Virus record (IMG/VR): IMGVR_UViG_3300049489_001254
Location: 1-26,077 of that record
Source of the DNA: a virus
Length of the DNA: 26,077 nucleotides
Reading direction: 5' to 3' (one strand)
The position numbers and the translations under genes are program-made. How positions within the stretch are numbered: the stretch's first letter is position 1; the number at the start of each line of letters is the position of its first letter. The notes beneath the pieces are model-generated. The model searched no databases. It saw only the letters and a program-made list of their open reading frames with translations, and had not been told where the DNA came from. Positions 13,154 to 22,241 of the stretch are shown here, one piece after another.

Positions 13154-14194
13154 ATGTCTATGAATGGATCAACTTACTACAACACTGTTTTATCTACAGG
13201 GGCTCCCTTCACCATTTTATCTGGAGTAACAGGGCTTCCCTACCAAATTACAGTGAAAAACTTAACAGCGTATGCATCTACAAGCGCTACAGCTAGGGCT
13301 TTAGAGTCCACTTTGCTTCTGGGGACAGTGAATAACCCAACACCTAGCACCAGCACATTTGGTATTGAAGGTTCGACGGTTACTCCTGTGACCTCTTTTT
13401 CTGTAGCACCTACAGCAGGTGGAATTGCCCTTATAAACCAATCCCTCCCTGCTTTGCCAACAGCGGCTCCTGTGTCTATCTCCAGTATTAGCCAAGCTAA
13501 TCCAGCGGTTGTAACTACAGCTACAGCTCATGGATTTGTTACTGGGCAGACTGTGTGGATTAACTCTGCAACCAACATGGCGCAGATTAGTCAGATGCCT
13601 TTCACTATTACAGTGACAAGCACGACCACTTTCACGTTAGATTATTTGGACTCCTCTACGTTTGCATCAGCTGCATCAGGAGGAACTTGCACAGGTTATA
13701 TTAATTGGGGCGGATCTTTCTCTCCGTTTACTAACGCCATTACTAGCATGACCAGATCTGGTTCAGATGTACTTGTGCAATTTAGCGTTAGACAAACGCT
13801 CAGGCCAAACCAAATGTTCCAATTTTCCATCCCACCTCTTTATTCAGGGTTCCAAGGGATGAATTATAGGAATAGCGGTTTACTGCCAACCAACCAGGGT
13901 GGATACCAAGTGACAGCGTATGATGCAACAACTAACACAGCTACTTTTGCTGTTGATGGTTTTGTAGGTTCTGATACGTTTGCTTTCCCTTCACAAGCGC
14001 AAATAACTGCTTTGGGAGCTAAAGCATACTCGCCTGCACAAATATCGACTGCTGGTGACTACTGGAACTCATCTCAACCCTCCTCAATTGCTTACCAAAA
14101 CACTGGGTATAGCTTTATATACATCGGTACCAAGGTATGCGGACTTGCAGGAGATTATATACAAATAACTTACAACTGGACACCTAATGCCTAA
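13154..14194 (+). CDS. virion protein with an FCCH-like repeat, 346 aa
   Basis: The Ser/Thr-rich beta protein follows the capsid gene. Residues 107-180 (SISSISQANPAVVTTATAHG, then TGQTVWINSAT and TFTLDYLDSSTF) match the repeat, annotated in many phage virion proteins as a ubiquitin-activating E1 FCCH-like domain, which is a small beta module. The C-terminal half (PNQMFQFSIPPLYSG, ending IQITYNWTPNA) is another beta domain. Its place directly after the major capsid protein suggests a head decoration or head-tail component. It overlaps the next gene by 8 bases. Confidence 0.65.
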   Translation: MSMNGSTYYNTVLSTGAPFTILSGVTGLPYQITVKNLTAYASTSATARALESTLLLGTVNNPTPSTSTFGIEGSTVTPVTSFSVAPTAGGIALINQSLPALPTAAPVSISSISQANPAVVTTATAHGFVTGQTVWINSATNMAQISQMPFTITVTSTTTFTLDYLDSSTFASAASGGTCTGYINWGGSFSPFTNAITSMTRSGSDVLVQFSVRQTLRPNQMFQFSIPPLYSGFQGMNYRNSGLLPTNQGGYQVTAYDATTNTATFAVDGFVGSDTFAFPSQAQITALGAKAYSPAQISTAGDYWNSSQPSSIAYQNTGYSFIYIGTKVCGLAGDYIQITYNWTPNA

Positions 14195-14864
14195 AGAAGA
14201 TTATCTTGCAAAAGCAGAAGAGTTATTCCGATCTACTAACACCCCTTCTTTGGGGGGTGCTTCTGTATATGAGATTAATTTTGACGCAATAACAGCTGAA
14301 TCTATAGAGAGTTGTTTTGAGGCTGACCTTTATGTGGTTCGCCCTCTACGAGGAAAAACCGTTCATCAAAGAGTCCTCCCCTACGTTCACCCTAAATTAA
14401 AAACGGTAGAAATGCAGGAGTTTTTCAGCTCTTTAAAGAAGCCTGTTTTTCGCGTGATCTATTTCTATCAAAATCAACAAGCTATCAATAAAAAAGAATA
14501 TTCTCCCCATTTTTCTTTTGCATGTAACTACCTACCCGGTAGCAACATTGATTCGTACGCTATTCCATGTGGAGTTCCAGTCATGATGCCCTTATGGATG
14601 TTGCACTATCTGAAAAGTGTATGTAAAAACGTAGAGCCAACACCTTTTACACTCGACTATGAGTTGAAGTCTGGTGATCCAGGCAATTTAGAGCAGCAAC
14701 TACAAACGTTTTATTCCGCTGTCCATTTCTCCATAGGTAAGAACCGTTTAACAACGTTAGAGGTTCCAGAAAAACATGTGAAGAGACTTCTGGAAAGGTA
14801 TTGTGAGAAGCTAAATAAAGAAAAACTGTATACAGCTAAAGAAAAATCTTTACTAGCTAGCTGA
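14187..14864 (+). CDS. hypothetical virion-operon protein, 225 aa
   Basis: ATG 14187 lies 8 bases inside the end of the previous gene, with only a weak ribosome site, so it probably relies on coupling. The protein starts MPKEDYLAKA. It is a mixed alpha/beta protein with aromatic and Pro residues in the middle (FSFACNYLPG, IPCGVPVMMPLWML) and a lysine-rich helical C-terminus. No catalytic motif is evident. Its stop overlaps the Shine-Dalgarno of the next gene. A morphogenesis role is inferred only from its place between capsid and adaptor genes. Confidence 0.7.
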   Translation: MPKEDYLAKAEELFRSTNTPSLGGASVYEINFDAITAESIESCFEADLYVVRPLRGKTVHQRVLPYVHPKLKTVEMQEFFSSLKKPVFRVIYFYQNQQAINKKEYSPHFSFACNYLPGSNIDSYAIPCGVPVMMPLWMLHYLKSVCKNVEPTPFTLDYELKSGDPGNLEQQLQTFYSAVHFSIGKNRLTTLEVPEKHVKRLLERYCEKLNKEKLYTAKEKSLLAS

Positions 14865-14870
14865 GGGTAT

Positions 14871-15845
14871 ATGAGCATTCCTGTCGCCACCATTGTGAAT
14901 GAGGTTCGCTGGTTAACGCAGTATTTTAATCAAGCGAACTTGGCTAATGACACGATCATGTACTACATGAACATTTTGTGGAGAAACACACTTCCACAAA
15001 CGTTTGCTGACATATTGATGCAACAGACAGGCTATTTCATGACGCAGCTTGGCCAGCCTTTTTATCAACTTCCCTTAGATGATGCGATGGTAGCCATCAC
15101 AAGTGTTCTGGTAGACAATATTCCTATCCCTTTTACTCAGCAAGTGTTATCGTTCGCTTCGGCCTATAACAGCACAAGGGTAAACGTGGACTTTATTGTC
15201 GGAAATGGAACGGTGGGTCCTTATAGCGGCGTATTTCCATCTAAGCCTTTAGTGCCTGGATTTACTAGTGCCATAGGCGTTCTGACTCCAGGCTTTGTCA
15301 TTACTACGTATGACTCAAATGGAGCTATATTAACGGTGACAGATGACGGTAACGGGAATTTAATAGGTGATGGCAGTGGAACAATTTCTTATCTTACTGG
15401 CGCTGTTACTAACCTTGTTTTTAATAGCCCTATATTATCTACAGAACCGATAAGGGGTAATGGCTGTTTTTTCTCGCTGGGGATGCCTTATTCCTGTTTG
15501 CTAAACCAAGACATTTTTGTATTTAGGCCAATCCCTAACAAATCGTATTACATTAGCTATGTGTATAATGCTATCCCTGCTGCTCTTACTTATGATGGCA
15601 CATTACCTCTGTCGAGGTATCAAGAAGTACTATCGAAAGGTACAGCAATGAAACTTGCAGAAGTTTTAAAAGACCGAGAACTGTATGCCTCGTTAAAAAG
15701 TTTGTATGATCAAGCCTTTAACAACTTAACGTACGTAGATAAACGCCAAAGGGCAGTCATTAGACCAAATACGCTGATCAACAATACTGTGCCAAATAAT
15801 AATAACCTGCTCTGGCTAAACAACCCAGCACCACAAGTACCGTGA
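14871..15845 (+). CDS. putative head-tail adaptor, 324 aa
   Basis: The N-terminus (MSIPVATIVNEVRWLT) and the C-terminal helical part (residues about 245-295, RYQEVLSKGTAMKLAEVLKD then YDQAFNNLTYVDKRQ) fit the helical adaptor or tail-accessory family (P22 gp4-like) that docks beneath the portal. Residues 110-185 are an inserted beta domain with the signature TVTDDGNGNLIGDGSG-TISYLTGAVT, which recurs in the nozzle protein. GAGGG lies three bases before the ATG. Unlike P22 gp4 (about 166 aa) it is much longer because of the insertion. The assignment is moderately secure. Confidence 0.6.
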   Translation: MSIPVATIVNEVRWLTQYFNQANLANDTIMYYMNILWRNTLPQTFADILMQQTGYFMTQLGQPFYQLPLDDAMVAITSVLVDNIPIPFTQQVLSFASAYNSTRVNVDFIVGNGTVGPYSGVFPSKPLVPGFTSAIGVLTPGFVITTYDSNGAILTVTDDGNGNLIGDGSGTISYLTGAVTNLVFNSPILSTEPIRGNGCFFSLGMPYSCLLNQDIFVFRPIPNKSYYISYVYNAIPAALTYDGTLPLSRYQEVLSKGTAMKLAEVLKDRELYASLKSLYDQAFNNLTYVDKRQRAVIRPNTLINNTVPNNNNLLWLNNPAPQVP

Positions 15846-15852
15846 GGAATGT

Positions 15853-16548
15853 ATGAGTGTTTACAATAATAATACGCCTTTAGCAAACGATTCCCCCTCT
15901 AAGTCTCAACCAGAGCTGCTAGGCAATACACGCGCTGTTAACAACGTTTTTGAACAAAATCATGAAAATCTCACCACAGGAACTGGCTTCCACACTGTTA
16001 TTAATCCTGTTACACAAACCACTCCTCCTGCAGCTGAGCCAAATGTAGGCGCCTTCTTTGCCCTACTAGACCAAAACTCCATTGCTCAGCTATTTTGGAC
16101 ACCACCAGCATCTCAGGGAGGCGCGACAGTCCAAATTACAGGCGCTACCACCTCTGGTAGTGCTTCAGGTTCTTACACACAAAATCTTACTATAGGAGGG
16201 ACTACCGTTGTATATACTCAGTGGTTTACTAAGCTACCTGCTTTTTCCATAAAAATCCTCCAAGCCATTTATACAAGCTCTTCATCGGTTACGCAAACAA
16301 CAACGCTTCTTCCATTTTTAGATAGCTCTGGAGGGTCTAACTATTTTCAGACCCAACCTATTATGTCTATAACAACCTCTTTTGCAGGAACATCTCCATC
16401 AGCAGGGAGTCCAATTTCTTCCCCTTGTTTTGCAGGATCAGCCCCATCTACACCTATTGGTACGTACGTAAACGGTCAAACTTTTAGGGTGGGTGCAACA
16501 TCCTCAAGTACACTGCAAACTTACACAGCTTTTATTGTAGGCTACTGA
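15853..16548 (+). CDS. tail-fibre-like virion protein, 231 aa
   Basis: The N-terminus (NTPLANDSPSKSQPELLGNT, then RAVNNVFEQNHENL) matches the pattern common in podovirus fibre or appendage proteins, in which a short helical anchor with SQPxLLxNxxxxNxxFxxxH precedes beta repeats. The rest is Ser/Thr-rich beta, ending YTAFIVGY. GAGG five bases before ATG and an overlapping stop/start with the next gene (TGATG) place it in the operon. It probably forms a tail appendage attached near the adaptor or nozzle. No enzymatic motif is seen. Confidence 0.6.
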   Translation: MSVYNNNTPLANDSPSKSQPELLGNTRAVNNVFEQNHENLTTGTGFHTVINPVTQTTPPAAEPNVGAFFALLDQNSIAQLFWTPPASQGGATVQITGATTSGSASGSYTQNLTIGGTTVVYTQWFTKLPAFSIKILQAIYTSSSSVTQTTTLLPFLDSSGGSNYFQTQPIMSITTSFAGTSPSAGSPISSPCFAGSAPSTPIGTYVNGQTFRVGATSSSTLQTYTAFIVGY

Positions 16549-19076
16549 TGAGCGATTTAACGTTTGCTTTACAGCGCTTTGAAAAAGGAATGGTTACCCG
16601 TTATGACCCTATCAACATTCCCCATGATGCATTTTTCCTTCTCAAAAATTGCTGTGTCTACCGAGGTGATCTTATATCGAAGTTTGGAGCTAAGTTTCTT
16701 TTTCGTGTTAGTGTACCTGTTACGTCTGCTAGTTTTGGGACGCTTGACGCCTCAGGCAATGGTACATTTTCTTTTTTGGCTTCTGCTCCTACGGGCGCTT
16801 CTCTGGTTCTTGGCTCCCTATCCCTTAGTGACGGGGTAAACGCCTATACTGACCCCTCCCCTCAAAACGGTTCTTTAACATCTACCCCTTCAGGTTCTGG
16901 TACCGTCAATTATGCTACTGGTACGGTAACGATTTCTGGAGGGAGTCCCAATGGAACGGTTTCTGGTTCCTATTCCTTCTATCCTTCTTTGCCGATTATG
17001 GGTTTTGCGACCTATACGACTAGCAACACTGCCCCCGACGACCAGTTGATTTTTGACCAGTACTACTCCTACCTATACGTAGGTTCAGGTTATGGGAACG
17101 CCTCTTTTAATAGCACGTACCAAAGTTCAGGTAAAACACTGCAGTGGGCTGGCGCTAACTACAACTTGTTTATGTCGTGCAACTTTGCTCAGGCGCTTTT
17201 TGTTTCCAACGGCAATCCAGGTATGCAGTTTGGCGTTATCACAGCTATCACTACAGGCGTTACAACCACTATCACCATCCCTAATCACGGCCTTGTGGTG
17301 AATGATTATGTGTGGCTAAATGAGATTATTGGTGCTACCTCGCTTAACGCTACTACCTATATTGTTACAGCGGTAACCACTAACACATTTACTATTGCAG
17401 CCAACACCTCTTCAGAAACGTACATTGGCGGTGGTATAGCTCAGTATTTAACCTCTACAGGTTCAGATACGTCTTTAGATGGTATCCGCTATTATACCTC
17501 CAATGGATGGGTTAACTTTGCTCCCCCTACAGCGCCCTTTAATCCCTCTACCAACAACAAAGTTCGCTACATCTGCGGGGCTACCTCTATCGTTGCATAT
17601 AAGGGGCGCCTGTTGCTTTGTGGCGTATGGACAACGTCTAGTAGCGGCGACATTGTACAAGAGCCTGGCACCTTTATTTACAGCGCTATAGGCACTCCTT
17701 TCTACTCCTCGTTTAACCCATTAAGCATTACCAATGCTGGAGCTTGGTATTTCTTTCCTATTGGGGTTTATGGCGGCTTTATTTCCTTTAATACATCCGA
17801 TTCCATCATCTCTGCCACTCCGTGGCTTGACTCTGTCCTGATAGAATTGCAGTCCTATAAAGTGCGCCTCATTTCTACGAACAGCGCAACAACCCCTATC
17901 TTGTACGAGTATGTGACATATGAATATGGAGGATTAAACAAGACAGCTACGATGACGTTTGGTAGCGGGGTTATCTCTCCCTCTTCAGGGGCAACCAACT
18001 CTAAAGGGCTGATTGCTGCTGGATTTACTATTACTAACACCACTGGTGTTCAGCGTATTGATGATGACAATCCTGACTTTGCGCTCACCATCGACAAGAC
18101 CAACAATGGATACCAGCGCATTATTTGTCAGCGCGACTATCAAGCAGAGATCATGTACTTCACTTTTCCTAACGAGCGTAATCAAAACATTTTCCCTGAT
18201 ACCACGTTGGTTTATAACTATCATGACCATACGTGGGCAATTTGGGATGAGAGCTTTACAGCGTATGGAACGCTATTTGCCACTAGTGGCGTGACATGGG
18301 CTGACTTGACAGAACCTTGGTACACTTACACTAATCCATGGAACTCTTTTGGCCTTGGATCGTACAATCTCTTTTATGCAGCTGGTAACCAGCAAGGGTA
18401 TGTATTTGAGAGAGATGTGTCTTCGGGTTCTGCTGAAAGCACCTCTTTGACTATAGCCGCCATTTCCGCCAATACGCTTACTATCTATAACCACAATTTG
18501 GAGACAGGGGTTTTCCTGCGCTTTTCTGGAGCCATTGGCGTTACTGGATTAAACGGACTAGTTGCCCAAGTCACCTCCGTTCCTAACTTAAACACCGTTA
18601 CCATTAGTCTAACGCCTACGGGAACCTATCTAGGTGGAGGGCAGGTGATTGTGCTTCGTCCTTTCTACGCACTGACAAAAGAATTTTCTTTTGGACTCCC
18701 TAAGGGGAAGGCGATCTCACTAAGCACAGTAGCGCTGTTAACCAACGTGACACCCGAAGGCGTAGGAAAGTTTTCTTTTTTTGGCTTTGCTAACTCTAAC
18801 TTAAGCAGCTCCTTTAATACACCTGTGGGTGATTACACCCCCTTTATTACTGGATCTATGACCACAGAAGGAACGGTCGATCCAGCTGTATACGCCATCA
18901 AATACTCTCAAAACAAACAGTGGGTTAGGAACTCTGCTGGCTCTACAGGAGGGTTTGCTGTTCAGCTTGGTTTAGGGCTTTCTCCTTCCCAGTTAGCTCT
19001 TGCAGAGCAAGCCCCCTTTGTCCTTTCGGCCTACATATTCAAGTATAGTGTAACCTCCACAGATGTAGGAACATAA
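16548..19076 (+). CDS. putative tail nozzle or packaged-DNA stabilisation protein, 842 aa
   Basis: The N-terminus (QRFEKGMVTRYDPINIPHDA, then FFLLKNCCVYRGDLISKFG) follows the pattern of podovirus nozzle and tail-stabilisation proteins (P22 gp10, T7 gp12), which begin with a Pro- and Asn-marked motif and form the tail channel beneath the adaptor. The long beta-rich body carries FCCH-like modules at about 230-300 and 633-705. An inserted beta domain at about 59-146 shares SGSGTVNYATGTVT with the adaptor insertion. Two T-rich motif copies lie in the codons for TFSFLAS (residues 73-79) and FSFFGF. The usual family length is 470-800 aa, so this is a large member. Confidence 0.65.
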   Translation: MSDLTFALQRFEKGMVTRYDPINIPHDAFFLLKNCCVYRGDLISKFGAKFLFRVSVPVTSASFGTLDASGNGTFSFLASAPTGASLVLGSLSLSDGVNAYTDPSPQNGSLTSTPSGSGTVNYATGTVTISGGSPNGTVSGSYSFYPSLPIMGFATYTTSNTAPDDQLIFDQYYSYLYVGSGYGNASFNSTYQSSGKTLQWAGANYNLFMSCNFAQALFVSNGNPGMQFGVITAITTGVTTTITIPNHGLVVNDYVWLNEIIGATSLNATTYIVTAVTTNTFTIAANTSSETYIGGGIAQYLTSTGSDTSLDGIRYYTSNGWVNFAPPTAPFNPSTNNKVRYICGATSIVAYKGRLLLCGVWTTSSSGDIVQEPGTFIYSAIGTPFYSSFNPLSITNAGAWYFFPIGVYGGFISFNTSDSIISATPWLDSVLIELQSYKVRLISTNSATTPILYEYVTYEYGGLNKTATMTFGSGVISPSSGATNSKGLIAAGFTITNTTGVQRIDDDNPDFALTIDKTNNGYQRIICQRDYQAEIMYFTFPNERNQNIFPDTTLVYNYHDHTWAIWDESFTAYGTLFATSGVTWADLTEPWYTYTNPWNSFGLGSYNLFYAAGNQQGYVFERDVSSGSAESTSLTIAAISANTLTIYNHNLETGVFLRFSGAIGVTGLNGLVAQVTSVPNLNTVTISLTPTGTYLGGGQVIVLRPFYALTKEFSFGLPKGKAISLSTVALLTNVTPEGVGKFSFFGFANSNLSSSFNTPVGDYTPFITGSMTTEGTVDPAVYAIKYSQNKQWVRNSAGSTGGFAVQLGLGLSPSQLALAEQAPFVLSAYIFKYSVTSTDVGT
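16766..16785 (+). repeat. T-rich GGC motif, copy in the nozzle gene
   Basis: A-T4-C-T6-GGC-TTCTG, a perfect core within the inserted beta domain. It encodes TFSFLAS. Confidence 0.8.
18771..18790 (+). repeat. T-rich GGC motif, second copy in the nozzle gene
   Basis: T4-C-T7-GGC-T3-GC, encoding FSFFGFA. The extra T shifts the frame of GGC relative to the copy at 16766. Confidence 0.75.
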
Positions 19077-19513
19077 TGACGCTTCCCTCTACCCAAAAGT
19101 TTGCTAATCCTGTCGAAAGCACCGAGATTTTCTCCTCGCAGTTAGAGCGTTACACGGAGCGTGTGTCCGCAGCCTTAAATACGTCCTATTTGGTTTCTGG
19201 AGAAGCGCAGCCTATAAAGTCCTCTTACGTGATCAACCAGCCAGTAGAGCGCCCTGTATATAGACAAACCTTTTCTATTACCATTACGTCTGCTACGCAG
19301 AGCACCACTTTAAACCTTCAGTCTACCAATGTGGTTTTCCTGTCTATAGCGGGAACCGTCCAACAGTCCACCACTACTTTTCCTTTTGGTTTTAATAACA
19401 ATACAGACTGGATTACTGGTTCGATTTCTTCTAATGTGTTAACTACGAGTTGTACTGCTTCTTTTGTAGGAGCGCAGGTGCTGTTGACTTTAGAGTATGC
19501 CTATATAGCGTAA
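19076..19513 (+). CDS. small virion protein, 145 aa
   Basis: The ATG overlaps the previous stop (TAATG). The first 35 residues are polar and helical (ESTEIFSSQLERYTERVSAA). The remainder is a Thr/Ser-rich beta domain. This helical anchor plus beta cap is common to small tail or fibre proteins, but no family can be named. It stands between the nozzle and portal genes. Confidence 0.65.
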   Translation: MTLPSTQKFANPVESTEIFSSQLERYTERVSAALNTSYLVSGEAQPIKSSYVINQPVERPVYRQTFSITITSATQSTTLNLQSTNVVFLSIAGTVQQSTTTFPFGFNNNTDWITGSISSNVLTTSCTASFVGAQVLLTLEYAYIA

Positions 19514-19524
19514 ATGGAGACTAT

Positions 19525-21642
19525 ATGAGTTCGATGATTCCCCTAAACAATGCGTACAACAATATAGGCACTTTTGAAAACCCACCTCCAGATTATGCCG
19601 ATTATCAAAGAAAGGCTAACAACTATTTTCGCTCTAAAGGGTATCAGACATTAGAGGCTCGTATTTCTCAGCAACAAAATGTTAATCAAGACCGCTGGAG
19701 GGTTGCTGCCACCTCCTCTGCTTTTCGTTCTGGTTCTGCTGATGGAACCCCAAAAAGAACCACTCTTGGATTAACCTCTACAAAGAACAGCTTCACATTT
19801 AATATTATTGACCCCGCCTGTTGTCGCATTTCAGGCCACCAAAGAAATAACCGTAAAGACTTTGAACTTAAAGCTATTCACGACGAATATTCCACGGTTT
19901 GCGACCAGCAAAATACCGTATTAAAGTACCTGTCTTTTCGCAATCATTTTGCTGAAGTGTTTAGTCAGGCTTGTGACTGTGCTATGACCGAAGGGTTTGT
20001 TTTGGTCGAGCCGTATATCTCCTCTTTGCCCGACCTGTCCTGCAATATTAAGTGGAAGATTTTCCACGCATGCGATTTTATTATCGACACCAACTTTCGT
20101 AATGCAGATTTAAGCGATTGTTCCTATATATGCACCCATGAGCTTATGCCCTGCCAAGAGGCTCAGGTATCTTTCCCTGGGGTTTCAGAATCTATTATTT
20201 GGAACAGGTCTCCCAACACGCAGCAAAAACAGCTCTTTTACTTTCAGGCGTATACAAAAGAGCCAGCCACCCTATTAGGGTTTACCTCCGTTACTCGTTT
20301 ATGGCAGCGGAAAATTTTGGAAAGGCATTTTATTGTTCGAGCCGACACCAGAGAAATTATCCCTGTCCCCAAACCGTTATCTGAACAAGACATTGCCATG
20401 CTTTCGTACTACCTAAAGGCGGAGATTACCCAAAAAACGACAAAGATTAATGGGTGGGGTTTAAGCATTTATTTAAACAATACCCCTATCCTTATTGATG
20501 AGGAAAACCCCCTTGGATCGCTAAAGGCGCCTGCTGTTCCTGTATTTTGGAACTTTAGGCCATCTGAATCAGCGATCGCCTCTCGCTTTCCCAGCCTACC
20601 GCAGCTGATGGCAGATCCTCAATTTATGAGCAACCAGACGATTAATATGATGATGGACGCCTTTATGGGTCGACCTCAGTCAGGATATTATATTCACTCG
20701 ACGTCTAATGTTGACCTAAACAAATTACAAAACCCACAAACGGTAGACACGCTGGTTTATGAAGGGGAGATACCCCCTCAGCCTATTGAGCCTATGTTGA
20801 TTCCGCCTAGCACCATGGAATGCATTAAGATGCTGCGAGAAGCAGCCCATGCAGCATGTCCCTTTAACGTTAAGGAAGAATCTCCAGAACACGCTATTAC
20901 ACAAAAATCAGGCGTAGCCACCATGCTAGATCAAGCAGACAGCCTTGTGTCCCTAAAACCCATCTTAGATGGATGGGACTTATCCTTGCGCCTACTTGGA
21001 GACTTAACGGCAGACATTATGCGATGGAATATGCCAAAAGAAGAAGCCCAATCTATTTTAGGGAAAGGACAGGAAATAGACCCTCGTTTTTTTAACTACT
21101 CAGAAAGTGTATTATCCACCGTTGTTTCTACAGGCCTGTATACAGACACCCAAAAGAAAGCTACCTTCAATCAGTGGATGGAATTTTCCGCCATTACAGG
21201 CACCAAGTTCCCTGCGCAAGCGCTGGCGAAAATCATTCCTATGGCGGGCAAAGACGAAGTCATGGCCATTTTGGACGCGCAAGAAAAAGCAATGCAAGCG
21301 CAGGCGCAAGAGGATGCCAAGTGGCAAAACGTCTTAAGGCAAGCGCAAGCAAAAGAATTTGCTACCCGAGCCGAAGACAACCAAGCGTTGGCCAAGGAAA
21401 GAACAGCACGTGCTGAGTCTAATATTGGCCTAGCAGAAGAAAGAGAATCAGAAATAGAGAAGAATAAAACCGTATCTGTTAAGAATCTAATTGACGCTAT
21501 GTCAAACCTTATTAAGGCCACTTCTGACGCAGGTGCTACCACGTTAGATATTGAAAAGGTCAAGCGCCTTATACAAGACACGTACGGTAGCGTAGACTCG
21601 AGTTATGAAGAGAGTAATGCCAATAGAAAAAGCGAGGTCTAA
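19525..21642 (+). CDS. portal protein, P22-like, 705 aa
   Basis: The portal dodecamer is the DNA channel at one vertex and the binding site for terminase and adaptor. The frame is open from 19450, but ATG 19525 is chosen because GGAG lies five bases before it and the upstream part overlaps the previous gene. Residues about 90-220 (FNIIDPACCRISGHQRNN, then EVFSQACDCAMTEGFVLVEP and KWKIFHACDFIIDTNF) follow the P22 portal core. Residues about 585-690 are an Ala/Gln/Glu-rich long helix, as in the barrel of the P22 portal (725 aa, similar in length). The gene is placed after the nozzle instead of next to terL. Confidence 0.85.
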   Translation: MSSMIPLNNAYNNIGTFENPPPDYADYQRKANNYFRSKGYQTLEARISQQQNVNQDRWRVAATSSAFRSGSADGTPKRTTLGLTSTKNSFTFNIIDPACCRISGHQRNNRKDFELKAIHDEYSTVCDQQNTVLKYLSFRNHFAEVFSQACDCAMTEGFVLVEPYISSLPDLSCNIKWKIFHACDFIIDTNFRNADLSDCSYICTHELMPCQEAQVSFPGVSESIIWNRSPNTQQKQLFYFQAYTKEPATLLGFTSVTRLWQRKILERHFIVRADTREIIPVPKPLSEQDIAMLSYYLKAEITQKTTKINGWGLSIYLNNTPILIDEENPLGSLKAPAVPVFWNFRPSESAIASRFPSLPQLMADPQFMSNQTINMMMDAFMGRPQSGYYIHSTSNVDLNKLQNPQTVDTLVYEGEIPPQPIEPMLIPPSTMECIKMLREAAHAACPFNVKEESPEHAITQKSGVATMLDQADSLVSLKPILDGWDLSLRLLGDLTADIMRWNMPKEEAQSILGKGQEIDPRFFNYSESVLSTVVSTGLYTDTQKKATFNQWMEFSAITGTKFPAQALAKIIPMAGKDEVMAILDAQEKAMQAQAQEDAKWQNVLRQAQAKEFATRAEDNQALAKERTARAESNIGLAEERESEIEKNKTVSVKNLIDAMSNLIKATSDAGATTLDIEKVKRLIQDTYGSVDSSYEESNANRKSEV

Positions 21643-21855
21643 ATGGCAAAAATAAATGGCAGAACAAACATGAAGACGCTGGGAATGGATGGCGTTTTAG
21701 GCTCTGGCACTCACATACAGAAATTGCCAGCCACAAGACAGAGCATGATGCAAATGATTGATTATCCTGATGATCCATCCAGATTAGCTGACGAGGCTAG
21801 AGCCGCAGGTAAGCTAAAAGGTTCCGTTGGATCTAAGCTGCGCAGGGTCAACTAA
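21643..21855 (+). CDS. small basic hypothetical protein, 70 aa
   Basis: The ATG directly follows the portal stop, with GAGG six bases upstream. The protein (MAKINGRTNM, ending KGSVGSKLRRVN) is basic, with glycines and a central LADEARAAGKLKG helix. It is probably a minor virion or assembly component because of its position. No family is recognised. Confidence 0.6.
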   Translation: MAKINGRTNMKTLGMDGVLGSGTHIQKLPATRQSMMQMIDYPDDPSRLADEARAAGKLKGSVGSKLRRVN

Positions 21856-22235
21856 TGTCTTTGACATTACCGCCTGTCACGCGCCTTCGGCCAACAGCAT
21901 CTACCCAAGAGCAGATCTTTCCTGTTGGTATCAATCCGATACCATTACAGTCAGTTGCTTTTGGGTCTATCACGACCGCCTATTCCGTCTCAGCCAATTT
22001 TATATTTGATTTAAACGGAAAGGGTGTGGCTTACGGATTCATTACCAATGGATTAAATGAGCCCGTTTATATTAGTTTTGACGGAACCAATGACAATATG
22101 ATGGTGCTCACTCTGCAGGATAAGCCGTTTAACCTGTTAGCGAATTTGCGTTTGTTGGGGAGAACCTCTTTTTGGGTACGGTATGTAAGCGCAACGGCTA
22201 CTAGCGGAGTCATAGCTATTCAGGTTGCTTCTTAA
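21855..22235 (+). CDS. small beta virion protein (decoration- or fibre-like), 126 aa
   Basis: The start overlaps the previous stop (TAATG). Residues about 65-120 (EPVYISFDGTNDNMMVL, then GRTSFWVRYVSATATSGVIAI) follow the pattern VxxSFDG...LxVRYxSxxxTSGxIxI common in small phage beta proteins used for head decoration or tail attachment. No signal peptide or catalytic site is visible. A motif-built hairpin follows 6 bases after the stop. Confidence 0.6.
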   Translation: MSLTLPPVTRLRPTASTQEQIFPVGINPIPLQSVAFGSITTAYSVSANFIFDLNGKGVAYGFITNGLNEPVYISFDGTNDNMMVLTLQDKPFNLLANLRLLGRTSFWVRYVSATATSGVIAIQVAS

Positions 22236-22241
22236 GCAGAT

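Noticed and set aside
21171-21581. 136-aa antisense frame within the portal gene
   Set aside because: Result of the Ala/Gln/Glu-rich codons of the portal helix. The translation is Ala/Ser/Cys-rich and has no start signal.
19450-21642. Portal start at 19450
   Set aside because: The added 25 residues overlap the previous gene and look unlike a portal. ATG 19525 has GGAG at the right distance.
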